The position numbers were made by a program, and so were the translations under genes. A stretch of 64,000 nucleotides of DNA from Phycisphaerae bacterium (GTDB taxonomy: Bacteria > Planctomycetota > Phycisphaerae > SM23-33): NCBI GenBank assembly GCA_018335035.1, contig JAGXKT010000001.1:1-64000 (forward strand). Direction: 5' to 3'. Each line of letters starts with the position of its first letter. The first letter of the stretch is position 1. Positions 1 to 9,725 of the stretch are shown here, piece after piece. The notes beneath the pieces were generated by a model, which saw only the letters and a list, made by a program, of their open reading frames with translations, searched no databases and was not told the DNA's origin.

Positions 1-37
1 GCGGACCGCCGCCGATGAATTCAAGGCAGCGTGTGGG

Positions 38-820
38 TTAGCGTCTGCGGCGTCGCAGCAGCACGCCCAGCCCGCCGAGGCCCAGAAGCGTCATCGTCGC
101 CGGTTCGGGCACCTGGCTGAAGGTCTGGGTGAACTCGCTGAGGTGGGCGACGCCTGTGGTCAGATCGCCGCCGTTGGCGACGACATCCTTGATGATCCAG
201 ATCTTGGGCACCGGGGCGAACTCGGCCTCGTCAAAGAGGTCCTTGTCGTCGTCGGTCCGGTAGTAGGCAAACTTGTTGGCGACCGGTTCGTTGTCCGGCG
301 AGCCGGGTTGGACTAGAGCAGGATCGGCCACGTAGACGTTTTCCGAGACGCTGACAATCCCGCCGTTGGTCGTGTCCGAGACGGCGTAGGCCGATAGCCC
401 CAAACTGTTGTCGTGAATCAGCCAGCCGTCGCTGAGTTCGGGTTCGATGATCTCGACGCTAAAGTGCAGCGTGGTGTCAGCGATCTCCAGTCCGCCGGCT
501 GACCAGCCGCCATTGAACTGCAGGCCGTATTCCCAGCCGTCGGGCCCGACGCCGGCGTAGCGTATGCCGCGCACGTTGATTGCGTCGGCGCCCGGCGCCA
601 CCGTGCCCTGCGTCTTGGCCGTGGTGACCTCCGAAAACTGGATCAGCTTGTCCCCGACGATGATGCCGTCTTCCAGCATCACCGTATCAACCGTGTAACC
701 GTTCGTTGGGTTGTTATCTGAATTGTCGAAGTCCCACGTAACGGCTGCGGGAGCGACAGAGACAAGACCGAGAACCAAACCGCACGTGACGATAAGCCGA
801 ATCCTTCGACCGATGAGCAT
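38..820 (-). CDS. PEP-CTERM sorting domain-containing secreted protein
   Basis: N-terminal signal peptide (MLIGRRIRLIVTCGLVLGLVSVAPAA) and C-terminal VPEPATMTLLGLGGLGVLLRRRRR PEP-CTERM signal. Confidence 0.93.
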   Translation of the reverse strand: MLIGRRIRLIVTCGLVLGLVSVAPAAVTWDFDNSDNNPTNGYTVDTVMLEDGIIVGDKLIQFSEVTTAKTQGTVAPGADAINVRGIRYAGVGPDGWEYGLQFNGGWSAGGLEIADTTLHFSVEIIEPELSDGWLIHDNSLGLSAYAVSDTTNGGIVSVSENVYVADPALVQPGSPDNEPVANKFAYYRTDDDKDLFDEAEFAPVPKIWIIKDVVANGGDLTTGVAHLSEFTQTFSQVPEPATMTLLGLGGLGVLLRRRRR

Positions 821-928
821 GAGCGCGCCTCTCTTCCTTTGTACCTCTACTGAGCTAATGAAATTGCCCGCCGCACGCGCCTTTGAGCCGATCCGGCGCG
901 CATCGCGGCGTTCCTAAGCTTGAATCAT

Positions 929-956
929 AGTATAGGGGGCAATCGGCATTTGTCAA
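929..956 (-). promoter_or_regulatory. sigma70-like promoter for the 38..820 PEP-CTERM gene
   Basis: Minus strand TTGACA (951-956) - 16 bp - TATACT (929-934), ~110 bp upstream of the start codon. Confidence 0.7.
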
Positions 957-1038
957 GGGCCAGAAGAGTAGTTTTGCCGGCTTTGCGCTAGTTTAACACG
1001 GGTGTGGCCCCTCAGGACGATTTTTGGCGTGTGCCACC

Positions 1039-1073
1039 AAAAAACGGCGGCGGCCCGAAAGCGGACCGCCGCC
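1039..1073 (-). terminator. Rho-independent terminator of the second PEP-CTERM gene
   Basis: Minus strand GGCGGCGGTCCGCTTTCGGGCCGCCGCC hairpin followed by a T-tract (GTTTTTTGG), directly after the stop at 1098. Confidence 0.75.
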
Positions 1074-1097
1074 GAGGAATTCGAAGCAGCGTGCGGC

Positions 1098-2039
1098 TTA
1101 GCGTCTGCGGCGTCGCAGCAGCACGCCCAGCCCGCCGAGTGCCAGGAGGGACATCGTGGCCGGTTCCGGTACGGCGCCCCCGGCGCCGGTCTCGCCCGAG
1201 ATCGCGCCGTACTTGCGATCGAGATCGAAATCCGAGAGCGGATGGTAGTTGGCGCCCGCGATCTGGGGGAACAACTCGTCCTCGTCATCCGGCAGCATGA
1301 ACTTGAAGAACGTCACGGCCGTCAGGTCCTCCGGGCTGTCCACGTCGTCCAGCAAGTCAATCAACTCGTCGGCCGTGTAGCCCATCGCGTGGGTGACCTG
1401 CCCGACGCCCTCGACCAGGTCGGCCGTTTCGTGCCCCGCGCGCGCCAGCAGCGTGACTTTCGAGAACTCAATCTCGAACAGGGGCACCAGGTCGGTTGCG
1501 TCGTTGGGGTAGAGCGCCCCGGCGCCGAGTCCCTGCTGGCCGATGCCGCCGGAGATTCGCAGCAAGCCGACGGGGTCGGTGGCGGACTGGCCTTCCAGAG
1601 AGATTTCGAACTGGTCGCCTGCGGGGTTGGTGTAGGGCCCGTCGGCCGCGTCGAAGCTCATCTCCAATTCGAGCTTCCCGTCCCACTGGCCGGAGTAGAA
1701 CACGGGGTAGAGCCACTGGCTCGCCGTCGGCGGGGTGTTCAACGGCGCCAGGCCGGGCGGCACTTGCGAACTGTTGCCGGCGTAGCTGTAGCTGCCGACG
1801 TTGTGCGTGCCGGCGACCTGCTCACCCCGGTTCAGGTTAGAAGTCAGGCGGATCGTGTCCGGGTTGGCGCCGTTGAATTCGTAGACGGCGCTGGCGACGT
1901 TGCCCGTTTCCGGATCGAGGAAATACGGGACGTGGAACGTAAAGTCGTGGTCCTCAATGCTGACGCTGAGGGGTTCTGCGTGAGCGGCGAACGCCAGAAC
2001 TGCGATCGTCATGCCGATGCACATCGCGAAGCGCTGCAT
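1098..2039 (-). CDS. PEP-CTERM sorting domain-containing secreted protein
   Basis: Starting at MQRFAMCIGMTIAVLAFAAHAEP gives a signal peptide; C-terminus VPEPATMSLLALGGLGVLLRRRRR. Confidence 0.92.
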   Translation of the reverse strand: MQRFAMCIGMTIAVLAFAAHAEPLSVSIEDHDFTFHVPYFLDPETGNVASAVYEFNGANPDTIRLTSNLNRGEQVAGTHNVGSYSYAGNSSQVPPGLAPLNTPPTASQWLYPVFYSGQWDGKLELEMSFDAADGPYTNPAGDQFEISLEGQSATDPVGLLRISGGIGQQGLGAGALYPNDATDLVPLFEIEFSKVTLLARAGHETADLVEGVGQVTHAMGYTADELIDLLDDVDSPEDLTAVTFFKFMLPDDEDELFPQIAGANYHPLSDFDLDRKYGAISGETGAGGAVPEPATMSLLALGGLGVLLRRRRR

Positions 2040-2199
2040 GGTGTATTCTCCTTCATAAGCTATGAACGGCGCGACAGGCGCGACCGTTCCCACCCGTTCT
2101 GCGAGCCCGGGCACGAACGGAGACCCCACGTTGGAGCCAAGCGTCCTCTACTTCTTCCGTACAAGCAAACGTACAAGCAAATCAGCATGCTCACTACAT

Positions 2200-2226
2200 T
2201 AATGCGCCGCATATCGGATTTGTCAA
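2200..2226 (-). promoter_or_regulatory. candidate promoter for the 1098..2039 PEP-CTERM gene
   Basis: Minus strand TTGACA (2221-2226) with AT-rich ATTAAT/TTAATG 17-18 bp downstream; shares TTGACAAAT-CCGAT with the 929-956 promoter. Confidence 0.45.
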
Positions 2227-2315
2227 GCACTTACCGCCTCAAAATGCCGAAATATCGCGCATCCTGCCGTCGCAGCGCCTTTCCCCCGCGGTAGCCAGCC
2301 CGTAGCATACGTGCG

Positions 2316-3380
2316 ATGGTCCGTCCGGAAACACTCGACATTCTCAGCAAACGTCGCCGCGGGCCGATGGCGCTGGTGACCCGCACGCTGCTGCACGCTC
2401 CGGCGTTGGCCTACGCGGCGGCGATGCGGGCCCGTCGGCGTCTGTACCGCTGGGGCGTGTTGCCGAGCCGCCGGGCGCCGCTGCCGGTGATCTGCGTGGG
2501 CAATCTGACCACGGGGGGCACGGGCAAGACGCCCATGGTCGCCTGGGTGGCAGCCCGGCTGCGCGAGGCGGGGCACCGCCCGGCCGTGCTCATACGCGGC
2601 TACAAGCCCGTCGCGGGTCGATCCGACGAGGCCGAGCTGCTCGCCGAGCTGACCGGCGCGCCGGTCGTGACCAACGCCGACCGCCTCGCCGGCGCCGCCG
2701 AGGCCGCCCGCCGCGGCGCGGATGTGGCCGTGATGGACGACGGCTTCCAGCACCGGCGCTTGCGGCGCGACATGGACATTGTCCTGATCGACGCGATGAA
2801 CCCGTTCGGCTACGGGCACTGCCTGCCGCGCGGGTTGCTGCGCGAGCCCGCCTCGGCGCTGATCGACGCCGACGCTGTGGTCATCACGCGCAGCAACGCG
2901 CTGGATGCCGACGCGCTGGGCGCGCTGAAGACGCGCCTGAGCCGCCTCGCCCCGGCCGCGACGATTCACGCCGCCGTGCACAGGCCCACCGCCGTGATCG
3001 ACGGCAACGGCGCCGAGCGCCCGGCGCACGCGATCGAGGGCAAACGCGTGTTGGCGTTCTGCGGACTGGGCAATCCGGACGGATTCTTCGACACGGTCGA
3101 GCGGATGGGCGCGACGGTCGTGGCGCGCCGGCGCTTTGCCGACCACGCCGCCTATCCGCCGCGGCGGCTGGCGGCGTTGCGTGCCGCAGCGGACGCCGCC
3201 GGCGCTGAGCTGCTCGTGACCACCGCTAAGGACGCCGTCAAACTCCCGCATGGCGCGACGGACGCTGAGGCGGCGCCCATCTGGCGGGTGGTCGTGGAGA
3301 TGCATCTCGTCGAGGGCGCCCGCGCGCTGAGCGAGGCGATCGCGGGCGCTCTGCGGGGCGATTCGGCCCAAGTGCCGTAA
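2316..3380 (+). CDS. lpxK: tetraacyldisaccharide 4'-kinase
   Basis: LpxK signature: RRAPLPVICVGNLTTGGTGKTPMV Walker A, MDDGFQHRRLRRDMDIVLID, FADHAAYPPRRL. Confidence 0.93.
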   Translation: MVRPETLDILSKRRRGPMALVTRTLLHAPALAYAAAMRARRRLYRWGVLPSRRAPLPVICVGNLTTGGTGKTPMVAWVAARLREAGHRPAVLIRGYKPVAGRSDEAELLAELTGAPVVTNADRLAGAAEAARRGADVAVMDDGFQHRRLRRDMDIVLIDAMNPFGYGHCLPRGLLREPASALIDADAVVITRSNALDADALGALKTRLSRLAPAATIHAAVHRPTAVIDGNGAERPAHAIEGKRVLAFCGLGNPDGFFDTVERMGATVVARRRFADHAAYPPRRLAALRAAADAAGAELLVTTAKDAVKLPHGATDAEAAPIWRVVVEMHLVEGARALSEAIAGALRGDSAQVP

Positions 3381-3439
3381 AGGTTGCCAAAGACGGACCC
3401 GCCGTGCGGCGGCGTCCGATACAATAGAGGGGAGGACGG

Positions 3440-4588
3440 GTGCACCGCATGCGCGATGAGTTGACGGACATTCTTCACGTGGTGCGGCGGCGGTTTCTGC
3501 GGGCCCGTGCGGCCGAAGCGGCCGCGGTCGGCGCGGCGGTCGCGGCGCTGGCGTCGGTCGGAATCGAGCTGGCATGGCTGGTTGGCGATGCATCCGTCAT
3601 TGCGGGCGGCGCGCTGTGCGGGCTGGCGGCGACGGCGTGCGCCTGGACGGGCTGGTCGGCAAGGCTTCGCCGGCGCATCGGCGCCGAGCGCGTCGTGATG
3701 AACGTTGCCGGGGCGGTTGCCGCCGTTGGTGCGCTGATCGCCTTGGGCGTGCTCGTGTTCGGCCGGGCCGACGCCGTCGATGCGTGGGTCTGGCCGATGA
3801 CGCTCGTACCGGCGACGGCGCTGATCGAGGTGGCGGCGATGGTGGCGCGCGGCGCGGACGTGCGCCGGGCGGCGACGTGGGTTGATCGCCGTGCCGGATT
3901 GTCCGAGCGGCTGAGCACGGCGGCTGAACTGGTGGGGCAACCGGACGAGCCGGCGGCGCAGTGCGTTCGCCGTCAGGCGCTTCAGGCCGCACGCAGTGAC
4001 GCGGCGCAACGCGTGTCCTTCTGGCGACGAACCCGCGCCACAGCCGGTGCGCTGGGATTGGCGATGCTTCTGGCCGCGGCGGTCGCGCTGCTGCCGGCGG
4101 CGGTGCGAGAGGACGGCGATTCCGCGCCACCCGTGGCGAAGCAGCCGCCGCGTACGCCGGAACCGGCGCGTGTGGTTGCGCCCGAGGCGAAGCTCAGCCG
4201 CGAGCGATTCGCGGGCATGTCAGTGGCCGAGCGGCGAGCGCTGGCGCGCGGCCTGCGGCGCCGCGCAGAGGCCGCTCGCGATCCGAAACGCGCTGCGGCA
4301 TTGCGCCAAGCGGCCAAGGCGGCCGAGCGTGGCGACTACGCCGAACTGGTCCGTCAACTCGAACGCGGCGGCGCGGAGGCCGTGCGTCTGTCCTCCGGGA
4401 CACAAGATGCAGCCGGCGACAACGCCGGTTCACCGACGGTCAAGCCCCCGATGACCGTCGACGACGCGCCGGGCGCCAACTGGCAGGCCGCCCGCCGGCG
4501 GGCCGAACGCGCGCTGCGTGGTACGGGAAACGTACCAGAGGAGTATCGCGCCGTCGTCCGCGCCTTTTACCTTGCGTGGCACCGCTAA
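3440..4588 (+). CDS. hypothetical membrane protein with Ala/Arg-rich C-terminal region
   Basis: Intact 382-aa ORF with several hydrophobic helices; no family recognised confidently. Confidence 0.7.
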   Translation: MHRMRDELTDILHVVRRRFLRARAAEAAAVGAAVAALASVGIELAWLVGDASVIAGGALCGLAATACAWTGWSARLRRRIGAERVVMNVAGAVAAVGALIALGVLVFGRADAVDAWVWPMTLVPATALIEVAAMVARGADVRRAATWVDRRAGLSERLSTAAELVGQPDEPAAQCVRRQALQAARSDAAQRVSFWRRTRATAGALGLAMLLAAAVALLPAAVREDGDSAPPVAKQPPRTPEPARVVAPEAKLSRERFAGMSVAERRALARGLRRRAEAARDPKRAAALRQAAKAAERGDYAELVRQLERGGAEAVRLSSGTQDAAGDNAGSPTVKPPMTVDDAPGANWQAARRRAERALRGTGNVPEEYRAVVRAFYLAWHR

Positions 4589-4606
4589 CGGCCGGCGGGC
4601 TTGACG

Positions 4607-5605
4607 CTACTCTTCGTCGCCTTCGTCTTCCGAAACGGGCGACATCGACGACGACATCACCGTCTTCTGCGAGATCGTCATCTTGTGCGGGTTCCCGGAC
4701 GGGTCTCTAACGGACGCCTCGGCAGCCATGTCCTGCGTCATCGACATCTCTACGGCGATTCCGACTTCCGTGTCCACGACGATTTGCCCGTTCTGTGTGC
4801 CCTCAAGTGTCTTGAAGGTTACGCCTTCGGGCGCTTGACCGCCGTCATCGGTCTCGTCGCGCTCAAAGTTGCCCTGGATGTCGACGATCGCCATCGTATG
4901 TCCGTCGCGCTTCTCTATCTCGGCCAGCTGAGCGGTTGTTGAGACGGACATCTTTCCGACGAATGGGGCGGCAACCTCTTGCCGTGCCTCCCAGCTCTCG
5001 CTCACGGCGACGGGCTCGTCGGGCAGCGCTTCCTGCCCCGGCTGCATCATCTTGCGCAGCGCCTCGTTTCCGAATGACTGCTTGAGCTGCGCCATGATCT
5101 GCTTGCCCTGCGGATTGTCGCCGAACTGCTTCTCGTAGGCCTCCCACAACTCGTCCAGTCCCGCGATTTTGACAACCTCGCCGTCGGCGCTGACCGTAAA
5201 CGTCAACGTCGCGTCCAGCAGCGGCCCGAACGCCTTCTTCATCTGCGGGTTTTGCTGCTTCGGGGGATCGGCGCTGTCGTACTTCATAACGACCCGGTTG
5301 CCTTGACGGTTGACCTGTGCGAAGCGCGTGAACGTCAACTGCATTGTCTGTTGCTCGTCCTCGTCCGGCTTTGAGACGTCCATCCGCATCGTCATGGTCG
5401 TCGTGTTGGCGCTGCGCTGGGTTGGTCCGCCCACGATGTCCAGGGTCTGATCAACATCGTTTTTCGCCACCAACTCGTACAGGCCGGGCTTCGGCGCGAT
5501 CTTCAGCGAGACCTTTTCGTCCGCTGCGCCGTCGGCCCCCTCTCCGGTCGCAGTGGACGCAAACGCCAAGGCCGCCAGAAGAATTGTGGTTGTGACGTGT
5601 TTCAT
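4607..5605 (-). CDS. hypothetical secreted protein, paralog of 5656..6612
   Basis: Signal peptide MKHVTTTILLAALAFASTATGEG; shared motifs with neighbour (KYDSADPPKQQNP.../MYDSAGPAADQHP..., FGPLLDATLTFTVSADGEV/LGPLATLRLTVLLNADGRV). Confidence 0.8.
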   Translation of the reverse strand: MKHVTTTILLAALAFASTATGEGADGAADEKVSLKIAPKPGLYELVAKNDVDQTLDIVGGPTQRSANTTTMTMRMDVSKPDEDEQQTMQLTFTRFAQVNRQGNRVVMKYDSADPPKQQNPQMKKAFGPLLDATLTFTVSADGEVVKIAGLDELWEAYEKQFGDNPQGKQIMAQLKQSFGNEALRKMMQPGQEALPDEPVAVSESWEARQEVAAPFVGKMSVSTTAQLAEIEKRDGHTMAIVDIQGNFERDETDDGGQAPEGVTFKTLEGTQNGQIVVDTEVGIAVEMSMTQDMAAEASVRDPSGNPHKMTISQKTVMSSSMSPVSEDEGDEE

Positions 5606-5655
5606 CGTTTCGCTCCTCGTCTCGGGGCTCTGCGGCGACCGACGCGCCGCGCGGG

Positions 5656-6612
5656 TCATTCGTCGCTTGCCCCCGGTTGGGGCGGCTGCGCGGTCGGTGT
5701 GACGGTCACGCGGGTCGAGACCGTCTGGTCGATCCGCATCATGACCGGCCCGCCGGGCGTGTCGGCGACGTAAGCCATGTGTCCTTGTTCTTCGACCTGC
5801 ATCTGACGGGCGATGCTACGGACGGTATCCAGTACGATCCGGCCGGTGAGCGTGGAGTCCAGCGCCTTCAGGGAGGCCGCGTTGGGCACGGGCTCGCCGT
5901 CTCCCTCGGCCGAGCGCGTCCCCTCCAGCGAGATCGCCACCTGGGCACCGTCGACGGTAGCGGCGAATTGCAGATCGGTTCTGACGTCTACGCCGGCCAG
6001 CGGCTCCGTGAAGCGTCGCTGCCAGCGCTGACCGGCGGCGTAGGGGCCGGGGGGCAGCAACTCGGCCGTGCGGTCGAACCATGCGGCGAGCTGTGCGTTG
6101 CTCAATTCAGCGGTCAAGCGGTCCAGCAGGGCGGCATCGCCCAGGTGCCGCTCGGACAACTCGCGCCAGTGGGCGTCCAGTCCGCGGGCACGGGCGACGC
6201 GCCCGTCAGCGTTGAGAAGAACCGTCAGTCGCAGCGTTGCCAGGGGGCCCAGCGCGCGTGCCAAGGCCGGATGTTGATCGGCCGCGGGCCCGGCGCTGTC
6301 GTACATGACCGTCTGATCGTCCATCCGGATCTGTTGGCGAACACGCGTGATTCGCGCCGCGAACAAAAGTTGTCCGTCTTGAGCCGGGCGGATGGTAGCG
6401 GCCAATGTCATCTCATGCTCAAGACGTCGAGGCGGCAAGGGCTCATCGGCCAGGTGGAGTTGCCTGTCCGTGGTTCGCTCGATGCGCACTATATACGCGC
6501 CCGGCTTCCAGACTGGCTTGCCCGCGGCCTGCTGTGCCGCAGCAAAACGCACGCCAACACTGAGGGCCACCGCGACCGTGACAATTCGCAATGAAGCGTT
6601 TCGGCGGCTCAT
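5656..6612 (-). CDS. hypothetical secreted protein, paralog of 4607..5605
   Basis: Signal peptide MSRRNASLRIVTVAVALSVGVRFAAAQQ; clear motif correspondence with the downstream gene. Confidence 0.8.
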   Translation of the reverse strand: MSRRNASLRIVTVAVALSVGVRFAAAQQAAGKPVWKPGAYIVRIERTTDRQLHLADEPLPPRRLEHEMTLAATIRPAQDGQLLFAARITRVRQQIRMDDQTVMYDSAGPAADQHPALARALGPLATLRLTVLLNADGRVARARGLDAHWRELSERHLGDAALLDRLTAELSNAQLAAWFDRTAELLPPGPYAAGQRWQRRFTEPLAGVDVRTDLQFAATVDGAQVAISLEGTRSAEGDGEPVPNAASLKALDSTLTGRIVLDTVRSIARQMQVEEQGHMAYVADTPGGPVMMRIDQTVSTRVTVTPTAQPPQPGASDE

Positions 6613-6737
6613 TGTGTGCGCACTGTAGCCGTCCACCTGGTTGCGGACAAGGGCTTTCCGGCCTGGCGCGAGGCGGTGAAGGGTTTGACATCGCGTGCGT
6701 CAGTGGCGAGAATTCCGCCCTTTCATCGAGCACGCTC

Positions 6738-7706
6738 ATGACACAGTACTGCATTGGCATAGATCTCGGCGGAACGTACATAAAGTTCGTCGCGCTCGAC
6801 GCGATGTACGCTCTGGGCGAGGTGATCGCGCTGCCGACACCGGCGGGCGACGGCGCGGAGGCCGTCGCCGACTGCATCGCCGAGGGCGCGCGGCGGGTGA
6901 TGAACGCTCGGGGCATCGCCGCTGAGGCGGTGCTCGGCGTCGGCATCGGCGCGCCGGGACCGTTGCGCATATCCGAGGGCGTTGTGGTCGCCATGCCGAA
7001 TATCCCCGGCATGAAGGACGCGCCGCTTGCGCAGATGGTGTCCGAGCGGCTTGGTCGACCCGCCGTGTTGGAAAACGACGCCAACGCCGCCGCGCTCGGT
7101 GAATTCCTCTGCGGCGCCGGCGAGAAGGCCCGGCTGATGGTCCTGCTGACGCTGGGTACCGGCGTGGGCAGCGGCGTAATCCTTGACGGACAGGTCTTCC
7201 ACGGCGGCGGCGAGCAGGCGCCGGAACTCGGGCACATGATTATCGTGCCCGACGGCGAGCCCTGCAACTGCGGGCAACGCGGCTGCCTCGAACGGTACTG
7301 CTCGGCGACGTTCATGGCCGCCCGAGCTCGCCGCCAGATCGAGCAAGACGGCTGCGACGGGGAGTTGGCCCGTCGACTGAAAGACACCGGGACGATCGGC
7401 TCAAAGGACGTCGAAGACGCAGCCGCCGCCGGTGACGCGCTGGCTGCTCAGCAGTGGGACGAAATGACGCGCTACCTGGCGCTGGGATGTGTCAACATCT
7501 GCCGCATTTACGACCCGGACGAGATCGTCCTCGCCGGCGGCATGGTCAAGGCGGGCGAGGTACTGCTCAGGCCGGTGCGCGAACACTTCGCGAAACTCAC
7601 CTGGACACTGGCGCCGGTGCGGACGGAAATCACGCTGGCCCAACTGGGCAACGATGCCGGCGCCATCGGTGCCGCCGGCGTGGCGTGGCAGAAGTTCGGT
7701 TCGTAG
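6738..7706 (+). CDS. ROK family sugar kinase (glucokinase-like)
   Basis: IGIDLGGTYIKFVALD, LENDANAAALGEF, TLGTGVGSGVILDG, CNCGQRGCLERYCS ROK zinc motif. Confidence 0.93.
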   Translation: MTQYCIGIDLGGTYIKFVALDAMYALGEVIALPTPAGDGAEAVADCIAEGARRVMNARGIAAEAVLGVGIGAPGPLRISEGVVVAMPNIPGMKDAPLAQMVSERLGRPAVLENDANAAALGEFLCGAGEKARLMVLLTLGTGVGSGVILDGQVFHGGGEQAPELGHMIIVPDGEPCNCGQRGCLERYCSATFMAARARRQIEQDGCDGELARRLKDTGTIGSKDVEDAAAAGDALAAQQWDEMTRYLALGCVNICRIYDPDEIVLAGGMVKAGEVLLRPVREHFAKLTWTLAPVRTEITLAQLGNDAGAIGAAGVAWQKFGS

Positions 7707-7808
7707 TGCCTCAAATGGCCGCAGGGATCAACGGATGCAGGAGACATAGCAAGACAAGCAGGGCCAGTTTACTGCTCAGGAAGGCGATGACGTTGTCTGT
7801 TGCTCTCT

Positions 7809-8120
7809 TTATCTCTCAGTGGTTCTTCCCATACGGTCCCTGCGGGATGTCGCGCGGCGTGACTGCCGCAGGTTCAGTTCGAACCGCCGCCCGCGGAAGA
7901 ACTCGCGCCAGCGCTGGACTGACCGCGTGGGCTTGCTGTCGAGCACGGTGTTCCAGAACCATCGGCCGACGGACGCGGGGAAGCTTCCGCGCCGCGCGCA
8001 CTTGACGGGCACGGGGATGATCTCATCGGGGTGGCGCAAGTAGTACTCGATGAACACTTCGGTCTCTCGGATCATCCTGCGCCGGTAGGCCTGCCAGCTT
8101 TCTCGTTGAGCGTAGTGCAT
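7809..8120 (-). CDS. small basic hypothetical protein
   Basis: 104-aa ORF MHYAQRESWQAYRRRMIRETEVFIEYYLRHPDEIIPVPVK..., no antisense competitor with recognisable content. Confidence 0.5.
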   Translation of the reverse strand: MHYAQRESWQAYRRRMIRETEVFIEYYLRHPDEIIPVPVKCARRGSFPASVGRWFWNTVLDSKPTRSVQRWREFFRGRRFELNLRQSRRATSRRDRMGRTTER

Positions 8121-8175
8121 AAGGCGTGCGGCATTGTACCGCGCTGCGGGGCGGCGACCCAGCCCTTTGGCACGG

Positions 8176-9585
8176 TCAATCGAGCGTGACGGTGTCGCGG
8201 TACTCCGGCACGCTGGCTGACCAGCCGGTCCGCTCGACGAGGTGTTCGCGGAAGTCGGCCGCACTTTCCGGCTCGCCGTGGACGACGAAGGCGTGTCGCG
8301 GCGGGCGGCTGAGCCCGTTGAGCCACTCGAGCAACTCGTCGCGGTCGGCGTGGGCGCTGAAGCCGTGAATCCGCTCGATCTGCGCCCGGACGTCCCACTG
8401 GCGCCCGAGAATCCGGACCTTCTCGGCGCCGTCGAGGATGTGCCGGCCCAGCGTGCCGCGCGCCTGGTAGCCGACGAACAGCACCGTGCTGTCCGGCCGC
8501 TCGATGTTGTGAACCAGATGATGCTTGATCCGTCCTCCGGTGCACATTCCGGACCCGGCGATGACGACGACCGTGCCTTTGATGTGGTTGATCGCCTTGG
8601 ACTGGCTGACGGTACGCGTCATGTGCAGCGTGGGCAGGTCGAACGGTGAATGATTCGCGTTGACCAGCCGGGTCATCTCGCGGTCGAACAACTCCGGGTG
8701 ATTGCGAAACACCTCGGTGATGTGGATCGCCATGGGGCTGTCGAGGAAGGTCGCGAGGTGGGGGATACGATCGGCCAACAGCAGTTCGTTCAGCGCGTAC
8801 AGCAAGTGCTGGGCTCGCTCCAGCGCGAACGAGGGGATGCAGACGTTGCCCCCGGCGGCGTGCGTGCGGTTGATGACGTCGGCCAGGCGGTCGCCGATGT
8901 CCTCGGGGGTCTCGTGCGTGCGGTTGCCGTAGGTGGATTCGACCAGAACGTAGTCGGCGTCGCCGTCGGCCGGCTTCGGGTCCCGCAGGATCGGCATACC
9001 GGGCCGGCCCACGTCGCCGGAGAACAGCACCCGCCGCTGTTGACCGTCCTTCTGCACGCTGAGCGTCACGTTGGTCGAGCCGAACACGTGCCCGGCCTCA
9101 CGGAAGGTCGCGGCCACGTGCTCACCCACGGGAATGGGCGCGTCGTAGTCGACCGGGTCGAAATGCTGGAGGCAGCGTTCGGCGTCCTCCACGGTATACA
9201 GCGGTACGTCCGCATGCGGGCCGCTGCGGCCTTCGGCCTCATGGCGGCGCCGCTTGTACTCGGCGTCTTCCTGCTGGATGTGCGCCGCGTCCAGCAGGAT
9301 ATACCGCGCAATTTCCGCCGTCGCCGGCGAGCAGTAGATGCGCCCCCGAAACCCCTCGCGCACGAGTTTGGGCAGCAGGCCGCAGTGGTCCAGATGCGCG
9401 TGGGTCAGCACGATCGCGTCGATAGATTCCGGCGCGACAACAAAGGGGGCCCAGTTGCGATCGCGCAGGTGCCGCTCCTGGTAGAGCCCGCAGTCCACGA
9501 GTACGCGCGTACCGTTGGCATCGAGCAGATAGCGCGAGCCGGTTACGTTGCTGGCCGCTCCGAGAAACGAAAGCGTTATCTTCAT
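8176..9585 (-). CDS. MBL-fold metallo-hydrolase with beta-CASP / RNA specificity domain
   Basis: MKITLSFLGAASNVTGSRYLLD, VLTHAHLDHCGLLPKLV, VESTYGNRTHE, VVIAGSGMCTGGRIKHHL, IHGFSAHADRDELLEWL. Confidence 0.94.
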   Translation of the reverse strand: MKITLSFLGAASNVTGSRYLLDANGTRVLVDCGLYQERHLRDRNWAPFVVAPESIDAIVLTHAHLDHCGLLPKLVREGFRGRIYCSPATAEIARYILLDAAHIQQEDAEYKRRRHEAEGRSGPHADVPLYTVEDAERCLQHFDPVDYDAPIPVGEHVAATFREAGHVFGSTNVTLSVQKDGQQRRVLFSGDVGRPGMPILRDPKPADGDADYVLVESTYGNRTHETPEDIGDRLADVINRTHAAGGNVCIPSFALERAQHLLYALNELLLADRIPHLATFLDSPMAIHITEVFRNHPELFDREMTRLVNANHSPFDLPTLHMTRTVSQSKAINHIKGTVVVIAGSGMCTGGRIKHHLVHNIERPDSTVLFVGYQARGTLGRHILDGAEKVRILGRQWDVRAQIERIHGFSAHADRDELLEWLNGLSRPPRHAFVVHGEPESAADFREHLVERTGWSASVPEYRDTVTLD

Positions 9586-9725
9586 GCTGCCTCCTGGGTC
9601 CGTGCAGGCATTGTGCCGTGCGACGCGGGTAATGTCGAGCGCCGGATGCCCCAACGACGCTTGAGCGCTTGCGACGAGACTGCTATGCTCCGCGCTTTGG
9701 GAATCCGAGGTGAGGAGACGGCCCC

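Noticed and set aside
1002-2294. 430-aa + strand ORF over the second PEP-CTERM gene
   Set aside because: Overlaps a PEP-CTERM gene with signal peptide, terminator and promoter on the other strand; H/R-rich low-information protein
2223-3593. 456-aa ORF antisense to lpxK
   Set aside because: Antisense GC artefact
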